Assembly: GCF_012927745.1 (NCBI RefSeq)
Contig: NZ_JABBKX010000001.1
Span: forward strand, 620,001-684,000
Reading direction: 5' to 3'
DNA: 64,000 nt
Source: Neoroseomonas marina
GTDB lineage: Bacteria; Pseudomonadota; Alphaproteobacteria; Acetobacterales; Acetobacteraceae
The notes under the pieces were generated by a model, which did no database searches, was not told where the DNA came from, and saw only the letters and a list, made by a program, of their open reading frames with translations. Below are positions 1 through 8,390 of the stretch, piece after piece. The stretch's first letter is position 1, and each line of letters begins with the position of its first letter. The position numbers and the translations under genes were made by a program.

Positions 1-972
1 GACCAGCCGTTCGGCCACCGCGACGCGATAATGCTGCTGGTCCCAGTAATTGGTGTCCTCGCGCGTGATGGCGCTCGGGATCATGAAATCGGCCAGCACC
101 GCGCCGGGGCGGCCGCGGACGGTCTCGGCGATCGCGTCCTTGCAGGCGGCCCATTGCTGCTCACTGATGGTCCCGGGCTGGGCCTGCCGCGACCAGTGAT
201 ACGGCGCGAGGTAGACCAGAACCTCGGTTTCGCGCGGCGGCAGCGCCAGGGCGTCCCGCAGCAGCGCGTGCGGCGCGAACGCGAAGTGCGGGGGCGGCTG
301 CTGCGCCGGCTCCGACGACAGCGGCACCAGCGTCGGCAGGATGCGCGCCGCGTCGTAGAGCGAATCATCCGGCAGGAAGTTCGTGTAGCCGTCCCGCCCG
401 TAGCGCGCCCGCCCGAAGCCGAGCATCGCCATGGCCTGCTTGCCCGCTTCCTCGGCGGCGTAGAGGTTCAGGATCTCGCCATAGCCGCGCCAGGGATTGC
501 GGCCATACATCCAGTCCGGGAAGGGGCGCGGCGTGACGCGGCGGAGCGGCCCCGTCTCGCACCACACCTCGTCCAGCCCGAGGATGATGCGCCGCGGAGC
601 CGGGTGGCTGCGCAGGAACTGCGCGAGCAGCTGCGACTGCTCCCACGCCGTGCCGGCGTTGATCGACAGGTTCACGAAGCGCCCGCCGAAGGCGGCGTCG
701 AGCACCTGCGGCCGCAACAGGCGCGAGGTGGAGGTGCCGATCACCGCGGAATCGAAACGCGCATCGCGGGCCAGCATGACGTAGGAAAATCGCTGGTTGG
801 TCGAGATCGGCACGCGGTCCCCCGGCAGCGACAGCGGCAGCACGCCCCAGGGATCGACCAGGGCGATGAAGGCATAGGCCAGCGCCACCGGCACGGCGGC
901 GAAGCCGACCAGCGCGCGCAGGAAGCGCGCCCAGCGGGCCGGATCCTCAGAACTGGAAGTAGATGAACTCAT
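1..972 (-). CDS. SGNH/AlgX-like acyl-transfer partner of the MBOAT protein (3' end outside window)
   Basis: This leftward reading frame stays open to the window edge (324 codons present), so the C-terminus is missing. The ATG at 972 overlaps the end of the MBOAT gene by 26 bases. Residues about 15-36 form one hydrophobic segment, followed by a periplasmic-looking domain. It contains a GTSTSRL segment like the nucleophile block of SGNH hydrolases and, near the visible end, a DTNYWDQQHY segment like the Asp-x-x-His block of DltD/AlgX/AlgJ proteins. In alginate and other exopolysaccharide acetylation systems such a protein accepts the acyl group from the MBOAT membrane protein and transfers it to an extracytoplasmic substrate. 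The substrate cannot be told here. The gene identity is firm; the precise role is inferred from motifs and its neighbour. Confidence 0.8.
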   Translation of the reverse strand, partial: MSSSTSSSEDPARWARFLRALVGFAAVPVALAYAFIALVDPWGVLPLSLPGDRVPISTNQRFSYVMLARDARFDSAVIGTSTSRLLRPQVLDAAFGGRFVNLSINAGTAWEQSQLLAQFLRSHPAPRRIILGLDEVWCETGPLRRVTPRPFPDWMYGRNPWRGYGEILNLYAAEEAGKQAMAMLGFGRARYGRDGYTNFLPDDSLYDAARILPTLVPLSSEPAQQPPPHFAFAPHALLRDALALPPRETEVLVYLAPYHWSRQAQPGTISEQQWAACKDAIAETVRGRPGAVLADFMIPSAITREDTNYWDQQHYRVAVAERLV

Positions 973-2326
973 TGGGGATCCGTCCACCGATCACCAGCAG
1001 CATGAGGAAGAGCACGACGCCCACCGTGGCGCCGACCCAGGGCCGCGGGCGCAGCCGCTCGAGCGCGGCGCCTTGCGAGGTCGGCCCAAGCAGCGCGACG
1101 ACGATGCCGACGCCGAGCGCGACCTTCTGCGTGATGCCCGCCTCGATGGCGGTCCGCAGCGGCAACCCGGCCATCGCCTCCAGCACCCGCGCGGCGGTCG
1201 CGAAATCGGGGGCGCGGAACAGCACCCAGCCGACGATGACGAACAACATCGTCAGCGCCCAGCCGACCACCCAGGGCATACGCAACCCGGCGCGGTTCCA
1301 CGCGCCATTGATGGCGAGGGCGATGCCATGCATCCCACCCCAGACCACGAAGGTCCAGGCCGCGCCGTGCCACAGCCCGCCGAGCAGCATGGTGACGATG
1401 ACGTTCACCGCCTGGCGCGCCGCGCCCGACCGGTTCCCGCCCAGCGGCACATAGAGGTAGTCGCGCAGGAAGCGCGACAGCGTCATGTGCCACCGGCGCC
1501 AGAACTCGCGGATCGAGGCCGCGCGGTAGGGCGCGTCGAAGTTCATCGGCAGGCGCAGTCCGAACATCAGCGCGAGCCCGATCGCCATGTCCGAATACCC
1601 GGAGAAGTCGAAGTAGATCTGCAGCGTGTAGGCGATCGCCCCGAGCCAGGCATCGCCGGCGCCGAAGGCCTCCGCACCCGCCGCGCGGGCGAAGGCGGCA
1701 TCGGCCACCGGCGCGATGGTGTCCGCGATGCCCACCTTCTTCACCACGCCGATCGTGAACAGCACCAGGCCGCGGGCCAGGTTCTCCGCCATCTCCGGCC
1801 GCCGTGGGTCGAGCGCGAACTGCCAGATCACCTCGTTGTGGCGGACCAGCGGCCCGGCAACGAGCTGCGGGAAGAAGGTGACGAAGAGGAAGAAGTCCGA
1901 CAGCGGATAGGTCTTGGCGTGGCCGCGCTTGAGGTCGACCAGGTAGGAGACCTTCTGGAAGACGTAGAAGGACACGCCGAGGGGCAGGATGATGTTCCAT
2001 GCCTCGTGCCGCCCGCCGAGGATCCAGGCGACGTTGTCGGCGACGAAGTTGGCGTACTTCACCCAGCCCAGCACGGCGAGGTTCAGGACGATGCCGAGAT
2101 CCGCCCACCAGCCGCGCGGGTTGGCCGCATGGGCGCGCGCGACGACCCAGTTGACCAGCGTCAGGCCGACCAGCACCGGCACGAAACGCACGTCCCAGAA
2201 GGCATAGAAGGCCAGCGAGGCGACGACGACCCACCATTGCCGCGCCGGCCGGCTGGGCGCGAGGTACCAGCCGAGCAAGGCGAGCGGCAGCAGGCCGAGG
2301 ATGAGCGCCTGGGAATTGAACAGCAT
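947..2326 (-). CDS. MBOAT family membrane-bound O-acyltransferase (AlgI/DltB-like)
   Basis: The 459-residue polytopic membrane protein has the length and features of the AlgI/DltB branch of MBOAT proteins, which move acyl groups across the inner membrane for O-acylation of cell-surface polymers. Many hydrophobic segments run through the protein. The hallmark region FSGYSDMAIGLALM is followed by REFWRRWHMTLSRFLRDY and by GGLWHGAAWTF, which holds the conserved catalytic histidine. The downstream SGNH-like gene overlaps it by 26 bases and is its likely partner. AsmA-like and AMP-ligase genes lie upstream in the same direction. No alginate or cellulose synthase genes are visible, so the acylated polymer is unknown. 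Confidence 0.92.
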   Translation of the reverse strand: MLFNSQALILGLLPLALLGWYLAPSRPARQWWVVVASLAFYAFWDVRFVPVLVGLTLVNWVVARAHAANPRGWWADLGIVLNLAVLGWVKYANFVADNVAWILGGRHEAWNIILPLGVSFYVFQKVSYLVDLKRGHAKTYPLSDFFLFVTFFPQLVAGPLVRHNEVIWQFALDPRRPEMAENLARGLVLFTIGVVKKVGIADTIAPVADAAFARAAGAEAFGAGDAWLGAIAYTLQIYFDFSGYSDMAIGLALMFGLRLPMNFDAPYRAASIREFWRRWHMTLSRFLRDYLYVPLGGNRSGAARQAVNVIVTMLLGGLWHGAAWTFVVWGGMHGIALAINGAWNRAGLRMPWVVGWALTMLFVIVGWVLFRAPDFATAARVLEAMAGLPLRTAIEAGITQKVALGVGIVVALLGPTSQGAALERLRPRPWVGATVGVVLFLMLLVIGGRIPNEFIYFQF

Positions 2327-2329
2327 GGC

Positions 2330-4183
2330 TCAGCGCCGGAAGCTGCGCCCGGCGTAGCAGGGGTTGCGCCGCGCGATCTCCATCAGGTTCGGCGGCAGCG
2401 GAGCCATGCCGCCACGTTCCAGACGCGCACGCCCTTCGCGCGACCAGCGCGCCGGCTCGATGCTCGGATCCGAGAAGGACCCGCTGACGCGCACCGGGAT
2501 GTCCAGGGCGAAGAAGTCGGTCGAGGCGCGCTCGCTGCCGATGATGAGGTCGAGCCGCTTGCGGTTCAGGTCGAAGGTGGCGAGCCCGGCGATGGTCCCG
2601 GTCCCGGCGCGGATGCGCAGCGGCGCCGCCTCGCCCCGCCCGCCATTCACGTCGACCGCGGCCAGCAGGCAGGTGACGCGCGTCATCCCCTGCGAGGTGC
2701 GGAACAAGGCGCGGACGTCGGTCGAGGCCATCTCGATCACTTCGCGCGAGATGCTGCCGTCGACGATGCTGGCGACGGCCGACAGCCGCGCATTGCGCCG
2801 CGCCGCGGCGAGCGTCGCGGCCTCGAGCGTCAGGGCGGCGTCGACCGACATGCGCCCGGCCACCGGCACGGAGTGCACGCCGAAGGCACGGCGGAGCCCG
2901 TCGATGTCGGCGTCGCGCAGCTCGATGTCGGCGGCGAGGCGCGCGCCATCGCCGGCCGGCACCGCTTCCCCGGCCGCGCTCAGCCGGGCGCCGAAGGAGG
3001 TGACGAAATGCGTCTCGAGACCGATGCGCGAGGGGGCGACGTCCACCTTCACCGACGCTTCGGTGCCCGAGATGTCCGGATGCACGAACTGCCGGGCCGT
3101 GATCTCGGCGCGGACCAGCGGATCGGGTCGCGCCGGCACGGCGAGCGGCGTGTCGGCATCCCCCTCCCCGCCTCCCTGGTCGCCGAGCAGGCGCCCGAGG
3201 TCGAGCCGTGCGAACGCCATCCGCGCGACCACCGCATCGGGCTGCCCGGCATTGCCTTCGGTCAGTTCCAGCCGTGGCGCCGTGAAATCCCCGCCGTCAA
3301 GCTTCCCCTCCCCATCCAGGAGCCGCCAGACATCCCCCTGACGCGTGAAGCGTCCCGCGACCTCGATCGGAACGGCGGGCCCGCCTTCCGCGCCGGCCAT
3401 CGCCAGGATCGCCCGTGGGCTGCTGGCCGTCAGCGCCAGGCGGCCATCCATGCCGTCGAAATTCAACGGATCGGTGGATGTCCCGTTGAAGCGCAACTCG
3501 GTGGCGTCCGCCGTCGCGTTGAGCGTCATCGGGAAGGGGGTGGCGGCATCGCGCAGCGCCGCCACGCTTCCGAGCACGCCATCCAGGCGCAGCGGCACGG
3601 CGTTGTAGCTGCCCGCCGCCCGCAGCGCGGTCGGCTGGTCCACGGCCGGCGAGGTGAGCGTCACCTCGTCCAACGCGGTGCGCAGTTCATTGCCGCTCGT
3701 GGTCCGGAACACCACTTCGCTGCGCGTCATCCGCACCGCGTGGAACATCGGAAAGCCGCTGCGGTCCTGCGGGGCGGCGGCCGCTGGCGGAGGCCGCTCA
3801 CCGAAGCGCCAATTGGCGCGACGCCCCGGCGCGCGTTCGAGGTAGAGCACGAAGCCGTCGGCCGTCGCATCGCGCAGCACGACCTGCCCGCGGAGCAGCG
3901 GCAGCAGGTCGATCGTGGCGTCGAGGCTCGCGACCTCGGCCATGGTCGGACGCGTCCCGCCTTCGATGTTCGACAGCCGCGCGCCCCGCAGTGCGAGGGC
4001 GGTCGTCAGGCCGGGCGAGACGCGCAGGCTCGCAACCGTCACCTCGCGGCCCAGCGCGGCGGTCGCGCGTGCCGCCACGGCCGGGCCGAGCTCGATCCGC
4101 GGCACCACGAGGATGGCCGCCAGCACGGCGAGCACCGGCAGGCCGACCAGGATACCGAGAATGATCTTGCTGCGGCGGCTCAT
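2330..4183 (-). CDS. AsmA family protein
   Basis: The 617-residue protein starts with a basic stretch and a single hydrophobic helix (about residues 6-28, IILGILVGLPVLAVLA). A long beta-rich region without further membrane spans follows, the usual layout of AsmA-like inner-membrane-anchored proteins that project into the periplasm. AsmA/TamB/YhdP relatives are associated with phospholipid transport to the outer membrane and outer membrane integrity. The C-terminal part (about 440-590), containing SREVIEMASTDVRALF and FDLNRKRLDLIIG, matches the conserved AsmA C-terminal region. It stops 3 bases before the MBOAT start, so the two genes are probably cotranscribed. Confidence 0.85.
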   Translation of the reverse strand: MSRRSKIILGILVGLPVLAVLAAILVVPRIELGPAVAARATAALGREVTVASLRVSPGLTTALALRGARLSNIEGGTRPTMAEVASLDATIDLLPLLRGQVVLRDATADGFVLYLERAPGRRANWRFGERPPPAAAAPQDRSGFPMFHAVRMTRSEVVFRTTSGNELRTALDEVTLTSPAVDQPTALRAAGSYNAVPLRLDGVLGSVAALRDAATPFPMTLNATADATELRFNGTSTDPLNFDGMDGRLALTASSPRAILAMAGAEGGPAVPIEVAGRFTRQGDVWRLLDGEGKLDGGDFTAPRLELTEGNAGQPDAVVARMAFARLDLGRLLGDQGGGEGDADTPLAVPARPDPLVRAEITARQFVHPDISGTEASVKVDVAPSRIGLETHFVTSFGARLSAAGEAVPAGDGARLAADIELRDADIDGLRRAFGVHSVPVAGRMSVDAALTLEAATLAAARRNARLSAVASIVDGSISREVIEMASTDVRALFRTSQGMTRVTCLLAAVDVNGGRGEAAPLRIRAGTGTIAGLATFDLNRKRLDLIIGSERASTDFFALDIPVRVSGSFSDPSIEPARWSREGRARLERGGMAPLPPNLMEIARRNPCYAGRSFRR

Positions 4184-4251
4184 TTGTCCCTGCGTCCGTC
4201 CATGCGGCCCGGCTTACACCAGCGCGGGTCGGCAGGCGAAGGGGCAAGGCC

Positions 4252-6900
4252 TCAGCCGGGCGGAGCCAGCGCGGCGACCCGTGCCTGTAGCGTCTCGGCC
4301 ACGGCCTCGGCGCGACGCCGCGGGTCGGGCTCCTCCGGCGTGATGGTACCGACCGCGACAGCCTCTCCGAAGGTGATCCGCACCGGATGGCGACGCGGCA
4401 GATGGGCATCGCGGGGCAGCGCCTCGAAGGCGCCGGCGATATGGGCGGGGATCACCCGCACATCGGGCAGGCCGTCCAGCACGAAGCCGATGCCGGGCAG
4501 GAAGCGCTGCAGCCGGCCGTCCGGGGACCGCCAGGATTCCGGGAACCAGACGAGGCCCTGCCCGCGGTCCAGCACCGCGCGCGCCATGGTCACCGCCTGG
4601 CCCGGCTGGCGCTCATCCACCGGGAAGACCTGGAAGGTGTGGGAGAAGCCGCGGCTGACCGGATTGCCGAACAGGCGCTCCACCGCCCCGCTCCACCACA
4701 GGCGTCGGGCGCCGGCGAAGGGCAGGGCCGCGGCGATCAGGCCGGGGTCGAGGTCGCTCACGTGATTGGCGACGATGACGAAGGGGCCCTCGCGCGGGAT
4801 GGCCTCGGCGCCGGTCGCGCGCAGGTCGAACATCACCCGCCCGATCCCGCGCGCCAGGCCCCAGCCGGCCCAGCGCAGCGGCAGCAGGGCCGGGGATCGC
4901 GGCGCGGTGGCGCGCGCGACGGCGGCGGCGATCTCCTCGGCACTGCGCCGGGGCGGCGGGGTGCCGCCGCCGGCGGCCGCGGCGCGTTCCAGCAGGGCGC
5001 GCACGCTCGCCATCTCCGCCATCTCCTCCTCGGTCAGGCGGAGGCCGATGCGGTTCTCGATCTCGAGCGCGAGGGAGACCCATTCGAGGCTGTCGATGCC
5101 GAGGTCGAGCGACGGACTGGCTGAGGGCGACAGCGGCTTGCCCGCATAACGGGCCTCGAGGATCGCCCAGACCTCCGCGGCACCAGGCGTGGCGATCAGC
5201 GCCGCCTCCTCCTCGGTGATCGGCGCGGCCTCGCGCGGGCCGCGCCCGGCGAGCAGGTCCTCGTAGAGCTTCGGCAGGTGGAAGCGCTGGATCTTGCCCA
5301 GCCGCGTCCGCGGCACGGGCTCCCGCGCCAGCACATAGCCGGCGAGGCGCTGGTAGGACGGCAGCGTCTGCGCCACCTCGGCCAGCGCGACGCGGACCAC
5401 GTCCTCGACCCGCGTGCTGCCGGTCGCGCGGACGGCAACCAGGTCCGGCAGCACGATGGCGACGAGCGCGCCCTCGCGCTCCAGCACCGCGACTTCCTTG
5501 ATGACCGGATTGACGCCGTAGGCGGCCTCGACCTCCTCCGGCATCACGTTCTTGCCGCCGCCGAGGACGATCAGTTCCTTGCTGCGCCCCGTGACGTAGA
5601 GGAAGCCGTCCGCGTCCAGGCGCCCGAGGTCGCCGGTGCGGAACCAGCCATCCTCGGTGAAGGCCGCCGCATTGGCCTCGGGGTTGTTGCGGTAGCCGGC
5701 GAAGACGTTGGGCCCGCGCAGCAGGATCTCGCCGATGCCGAGCGCGTCAGGATCGGCGATGCGGATCGAGGTGCCGGCGGCGATCGGCCGGCCTTCCGAT
5801 CCGATGCGCTGCGCGTCGGGCGTGTTGCCCGTGAAGAGCGAGGCGGTCTCGGCGAGGCCGTAGCCCGAGGCGACCTTCCAGCCGAGCGCCTCCAGCATCC
5901 AGGTCGCGTCGGGATCGAGCTTGGCGCCGCCCGAGACCATCAGCCGCAGGTCGGGCGCCATCTGCGCGTGCAGCGATCCGAACAGCCGCCGCCCGATGTC
6001 GATGCCGCCCTTGCGCAGGCTGGTCGCGAGTTCGAGCAGCCCGCCGAACACCATCGACGGGATGCGCCCACGCGACGCGACGCGCGCCTGCAGCCCGCCC
6101 AGCAGCGCGACATAGAGCCGCGGCACGCCGATCATGATGGTCGCCCGGCCGGCCTTCAGCGCCTGGACGATCTGCGGGCCGGTCACCGCCTCGGGCAGGA
6201 TGATGGTCGCGCCGGCGGCGAAGGGCGTCATCAGCCCGACCAGGAAGGGATAGACGTGGTGCAGCGGCAGCGGGACCATCATCCGGTCCCCCGCCCCGAT
6301 CAGCCCCTGCGCCAGCACGCCCTCGAGATTCGCGGTCAGCATCCCATGCGTCAGCGCGAACAGCTTCGGCGCGCCCGTGGTGCCGGAGGTCGCGACGATC
6401 AGCGCCTCCTCCTCCGCCGCGAGGTCGGGCAGCGGCGCCGGGGCCTCGGCCCGCAGCGCGTGCCAGCCATCGGGCGCGTCGGGCCGGTCGACCAGGACCA
6501 CGCGCAGCCCCTCGGGCATCGACAGGTTCGCGGCATGGGCGGCGGAGGTGAAAAGCCAGCGGCACCGCGCCTCGGCCACGATGCCTTCGGCGAGGTGCGT
6601 CTCGGTCAGGTCGTCGATGGCGAGCGGCAACGCCCCGGCGGCGCCGAGGGCCAGGCGCACGACGATCCAGTCCGGGGAATTCGGCGCATGAATCGCCACC
6701 ACCTCCCCACGGCCGATCCCGGCGGCCATCAATCCGGCAGCGAGCCGTTCCGTTTGCCGTGCCAGTTCCGCGGCCGGCCAGGGGGTCGGCGCGCCCTCCC
6801 GCATCGTGACCACGGCCGGCGCATCGCCTCGCGCCGCAAGGGCCGCGATCAGCCGCGCCGGCGTCCAGAGCCCGCCCCCGGTCCCGACCGTCGCCGCCAT
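4252..6900 (-). CDS. AMP-dependent acyl ligase / acyl carrier / PlsC acyltransferase fusion protein
   Basis: This is a three-module protein of 882 residues. The N-terminal 550 or so residues are an AMP-binding acyl ligase with the phosphate-binding loop LIVATSGTTGAPK (around residue 167) and the GWFRTGDLG signature. A carrier-type segment follows with LGIDSLEW, whose serine (around 603) is the expected phosphopantetheine site. The C-terminal module is a 1-acylglycerol-phosphate acyltransferase-type domain with NHVSDLDPG (H-x4-D, around 712) and FPESWRSPDG. The combination suggests activation of a fatty acid, loading on the carrier and transfer to a lipid acceptor, as in Aas-like proteins. I chose the ATG at 6900 because GGAGG lies 7 bases upstream; a longer frame to 6990 lacks this. 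It precedes the AsmA and MBOAT genes in the same direction. Confidence 0.88.
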   Translation of the reverse strand: MAATVGTGGGLWTPARLIAALAARGDAPAVVTMREGAPTPWPAAELARQTERLAAGLMAAGIGRGEVVAIHAPNSPDWIVVRLALGAAGALPLAIDDLTETHLAEGIVAEARCRWLFTSAAHAANLSMPEGLRVVLVDRPDAPDGWHALRAEAPAPLPDLAAEEEALIVATSGTTGAPKLFALTHGMLTANLEGVLAQGLIGAGDRMMVPLPLHHVYPFLVGLMTPFAAGATIILPEAVTGPQIVQALKAGRATIMIGVPRLYVALLGGLQARVASRGRIPSMVFGGLLELATSLRKGGIDIGRRLFGSLHAQMAPDLRLMVSGGAKLDPDATWMLEALGWKVASGYGLAETASLFTGNTPDAQRIGSEGRPIAAGTSIRIADPDALGIGEILLRGPNVFAGYRNNPEANAAAFTEDGWFRTGDLGRLDADGFLYVTGRSKELIVLGGGKNVMPEEVEAAYGVNPVIKEVAVLEREGALVAIVLPDLVAVRATGSTRVEDVVRVALAEVAQTLPSYQRLAGYVLAREPVPRTRLGKIQRFHLPKLYEDLLAGRGPREAAPITEEEAALIATPGAAEVWAILEARYAGKPLSPSASPSLDLGIDSLEWVSLALEIENRIGLRLTEEEMAEMASVRALLERAAAAGGGTPPPRRSAEEIAAAVARATAPRSPALLPLRWAGWGLARGIGRVMFDLRATGAEAIPREGPFVIVANHVSDLDPGLIAAALPFAGARRLWWSGAVERLFGNPVSRGFSHTFQVFPVDERQPGQAVTMARAVLDRGQGLVWFPESWRSPDGRLQRFLPGIGFVLDGLPDVRVIPAHIAGAFEALPRDAHLPRRHPVRITFGEAVAVGTITPEEPDPRRRAEAVAETLQARVAALAPPG

Positions 6901-7337
6901 CGCCTGCCTCCGCGTACCCATGCCGAGGAAATCTCGTGGTCGTCCGTGGCAGAGTCCATATCCGGCGGCCTTTTCCGGCCGCGCCGACACGTCACGGCTT
7001 CCATTTCCGCCCGCGGCGCCCTATGTATCGCCCGTCAGGTCCGCCCGGTCCTGCTGCGCGTTTCGTTGCGCCCCCCAGATGGAGCCCTCGAACCCGCCGC
7101 CCGTCCCCGCACAGGATGATCCGACGCACGACGATGCCCGCGGTGGCGGCCCATGTCCGAAAGGCGACAAGACCTCTTCGACCCAGAACCGGGCCCGTGG
7201 CGTATCGCCCGGGCCCGACCCCAGCAGGGCCACGACGCCCTGCCCCACAGGCCCGCGATCAACGCGGGCCCCGTCCGCAAGGACGCATGCAGCGCCATCC
7301 CAAGGACCGGCGCTGCCAAGCAAGAACGAGAACCGTG
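6901..7337. other. Stretch without a convincing gene
   Basis: Several overlapping open frames run on both strands here, but none has a ribosome site, recognisable motif or family resemblance. The composition is typical high-GC chromosome. It lies between the divergent AMP-ligase gene and a small rightward gene and probably holds both promoters; I could not pick convincing -35/-10 boxes. Confidence 0.4.
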
Positions 7338-7481
7338 ATGCGACTCATCTCCGAACCCCGCACCGAGCGCCCGGCGCCGGTACGACCCCTCATCAGCGCG
7401 CAGGCCGCCCAGGCCCAGCGCCCTTCCACGGGCCTCACCCAGGCCGAGATCCGGCAGATCGTCCTCGACATCCTCGGATGA
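7338..7481 (+). CDS. Small hypothetical protein (47 residues)
   Basis: A short frame starting ATGCGACTCATC encodes a 47-residue peptide with a Pro/Arg-rich first half and an ordered-looking end, LTQAEIRQIVLDILG, which could form an amphipathic helix. I do not recognise a family. It reads in the same direction as the DUF6481 gene 55 bases downstream and could be cotranscribed with it. The upstream purine-rich stretch is a weak ribosome site, so expression is uncertain. Confidence 0.4.
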   Translation: MRLISEPRTERPAPVRPLISAQAAQAQRPSTGLTQAEIRQIVLDILG

Positions 7482-7536
7482 GGCGACGGCCGGCACAGTC
7501 ATCAACCCCAACCCCGCAGGACAACAGAAAGCCAAG

Positions 7537-7992
7537 ATGCAAGGTCTGAAGCGCGACGACTTCAATTCCCGCCGCCAAGCCGCGGAAGACGCCAAGAAGG
7601 CCATGATGGAGCGGTTCCGCGCGCAGCCGCGCCCGGACGATCCCGTGGTGCAGGAGCGCCTGGCCCAGCAGCGGGCGGTCGCCGAGGCCCGTGAGGCGCG
7701 CCGCGCGCAGCGCGAGGCCGAACGCGCCGCCGCCGCCGAGGCTGCCGCCGCCGAGGCAGCCCGCCTGGCGGAGGAGGAAGCGGCGCGTGCCGCCGCCGCC
7801 GCCGCGGAAGCCGCCGCGCAGGCCCGTCGCGATGCCGAAGCCGCCCGCGCCGCCGCCGAGGCGGCGATGGAACAGGAACAGCGCGCCGCGCTGATCGAAG
7901 CCGAGAAGAAGGCGCGGGCGCTCGCGCTCGCCGCCGAACAGAAGGCGCTGCGCGACGCGCGCTACGCCGCCCGGAAGGCGCGCCGCAAGTAA
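7537..7992 (+). CDS. DUF6481 family protein, Ala/Glu/Arg-rich coiled coil
   Basis: The 151-residue protein is almost entirely a charged alpha-helical coiled coil made of Ala, Glu and Arg runs between residues 45 and 130. It has an N-terminal FNSRRQAAEDAKKA block and a basic C-terminus DARYAARKARRK. These ends match what I know of the DUF6481 family in Acetobacteraceae and other alphaproteobacteria. No biochemical role is established for that family to my knowledge. It has no signal peptide or membrane span, so it should be cytoplasmic; the basic tail would be compatible with nucleic-acid binding, which is only a guess. A second small gene follows after 37 bases. Confidence 0.75.
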   Translation: MQGLKRDDFNSRRQAAEDAKKAMMERFRAQPRPDDPVVQERLAQQRAVAEAREARRAQREAERAAAAEAAAAEAARLAEEEAARAAAAAAEAAAQARRDAEAARAAAEAAMEQEQRAALIEAEKKARALALAAEQKALRDARYAARKARRK

Positions 7993-8029
7993 GGCGCGCC
8001 ACCCCCCTCCCGCGAGAAAGGACCCGTCC

Positions 8030-8215
8030 ATGAGCTACCAGGACGCTGAGACCGCCAGCCCGAAGGCGGAGACGAACATCGAGGACGAGATCGCCTACCT
8101 CGCGAAGCGGCATCGCATCTCGCCCGCCATCGTGCGCGAGATCGTCCGCCGCTCCGGCGCGACCGAGCGCAGCTCGATCGAGCGTGAGATCGCGAAGGGC
8201 AAGGCGCGCCGCTGA
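8030..8215 (+). CDS. Small DUF3606-like protein
   Basis: A 61-residue protein with a good ribosome site (GAAAGGA upstream of the ATG at 8030). The core IEDEIAYLAKRHRISPAIVREIVRRSG resembles the short helix-turn-helix-like DUF3606 family, in which an EVxYxxKxxGxSxxxLxxAVxxxG pattern is usual. Its N-terminal 15 residues look disordered. The gene ends just before a strong hairpin at 8233-8300, so it is probably the last gene of a small transcription unit with the DUF6481 gene. The function is unknown and the family assignment is tentative. Confidence 0.65.
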   Translation: MSYQDAETASPKAETNIEDEIAYLAKRHRISPAIVREIVRRSGATERSSIEREIAKGKARR

Positions 8216-8232
8216 CGCGCGGTCCGATCGGG

Positions 8233-8300
8233 CGGCACCGGCCCGCACCCCCACCCGGCAGGCCCTTGGCTGGCCGGATGAGGGGTGCGGGCCGGTGTCG
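8233..8300. terminator. Long hairpin, probable terminator
   Basis: A 19-bp inverted repeat with one G-U wobble (8233-8251 against 8282-8300) encloses a 30-base loop that can itself fold. It is followed on the + strand by TTTC. The position, 18 bases after the DUF3606-like stop, fits a transcription terminator. A repetitive extragenic palindrome is an alternative. Confidence 0.5.
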
Positions 8301-8390
8301 TTTCGGGCCTCCGCGGGCTTCCCTGCCCGGCACCCAGCCTCGTCGCGCCGCCGCGACCATGCCATCCTCCGGCGAGACCGGAGGACCGCC

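Noticed and set aside
1073-4765. Very long rightward open frame (about 1230 codons) opposite the MBOAT and AsmA genes
   Set aside because: It is Arg/Gly/Asp/His-rich antisense of well-recognised genes, a normal by-product of extreme GC3 bias, and has no family resemblance.
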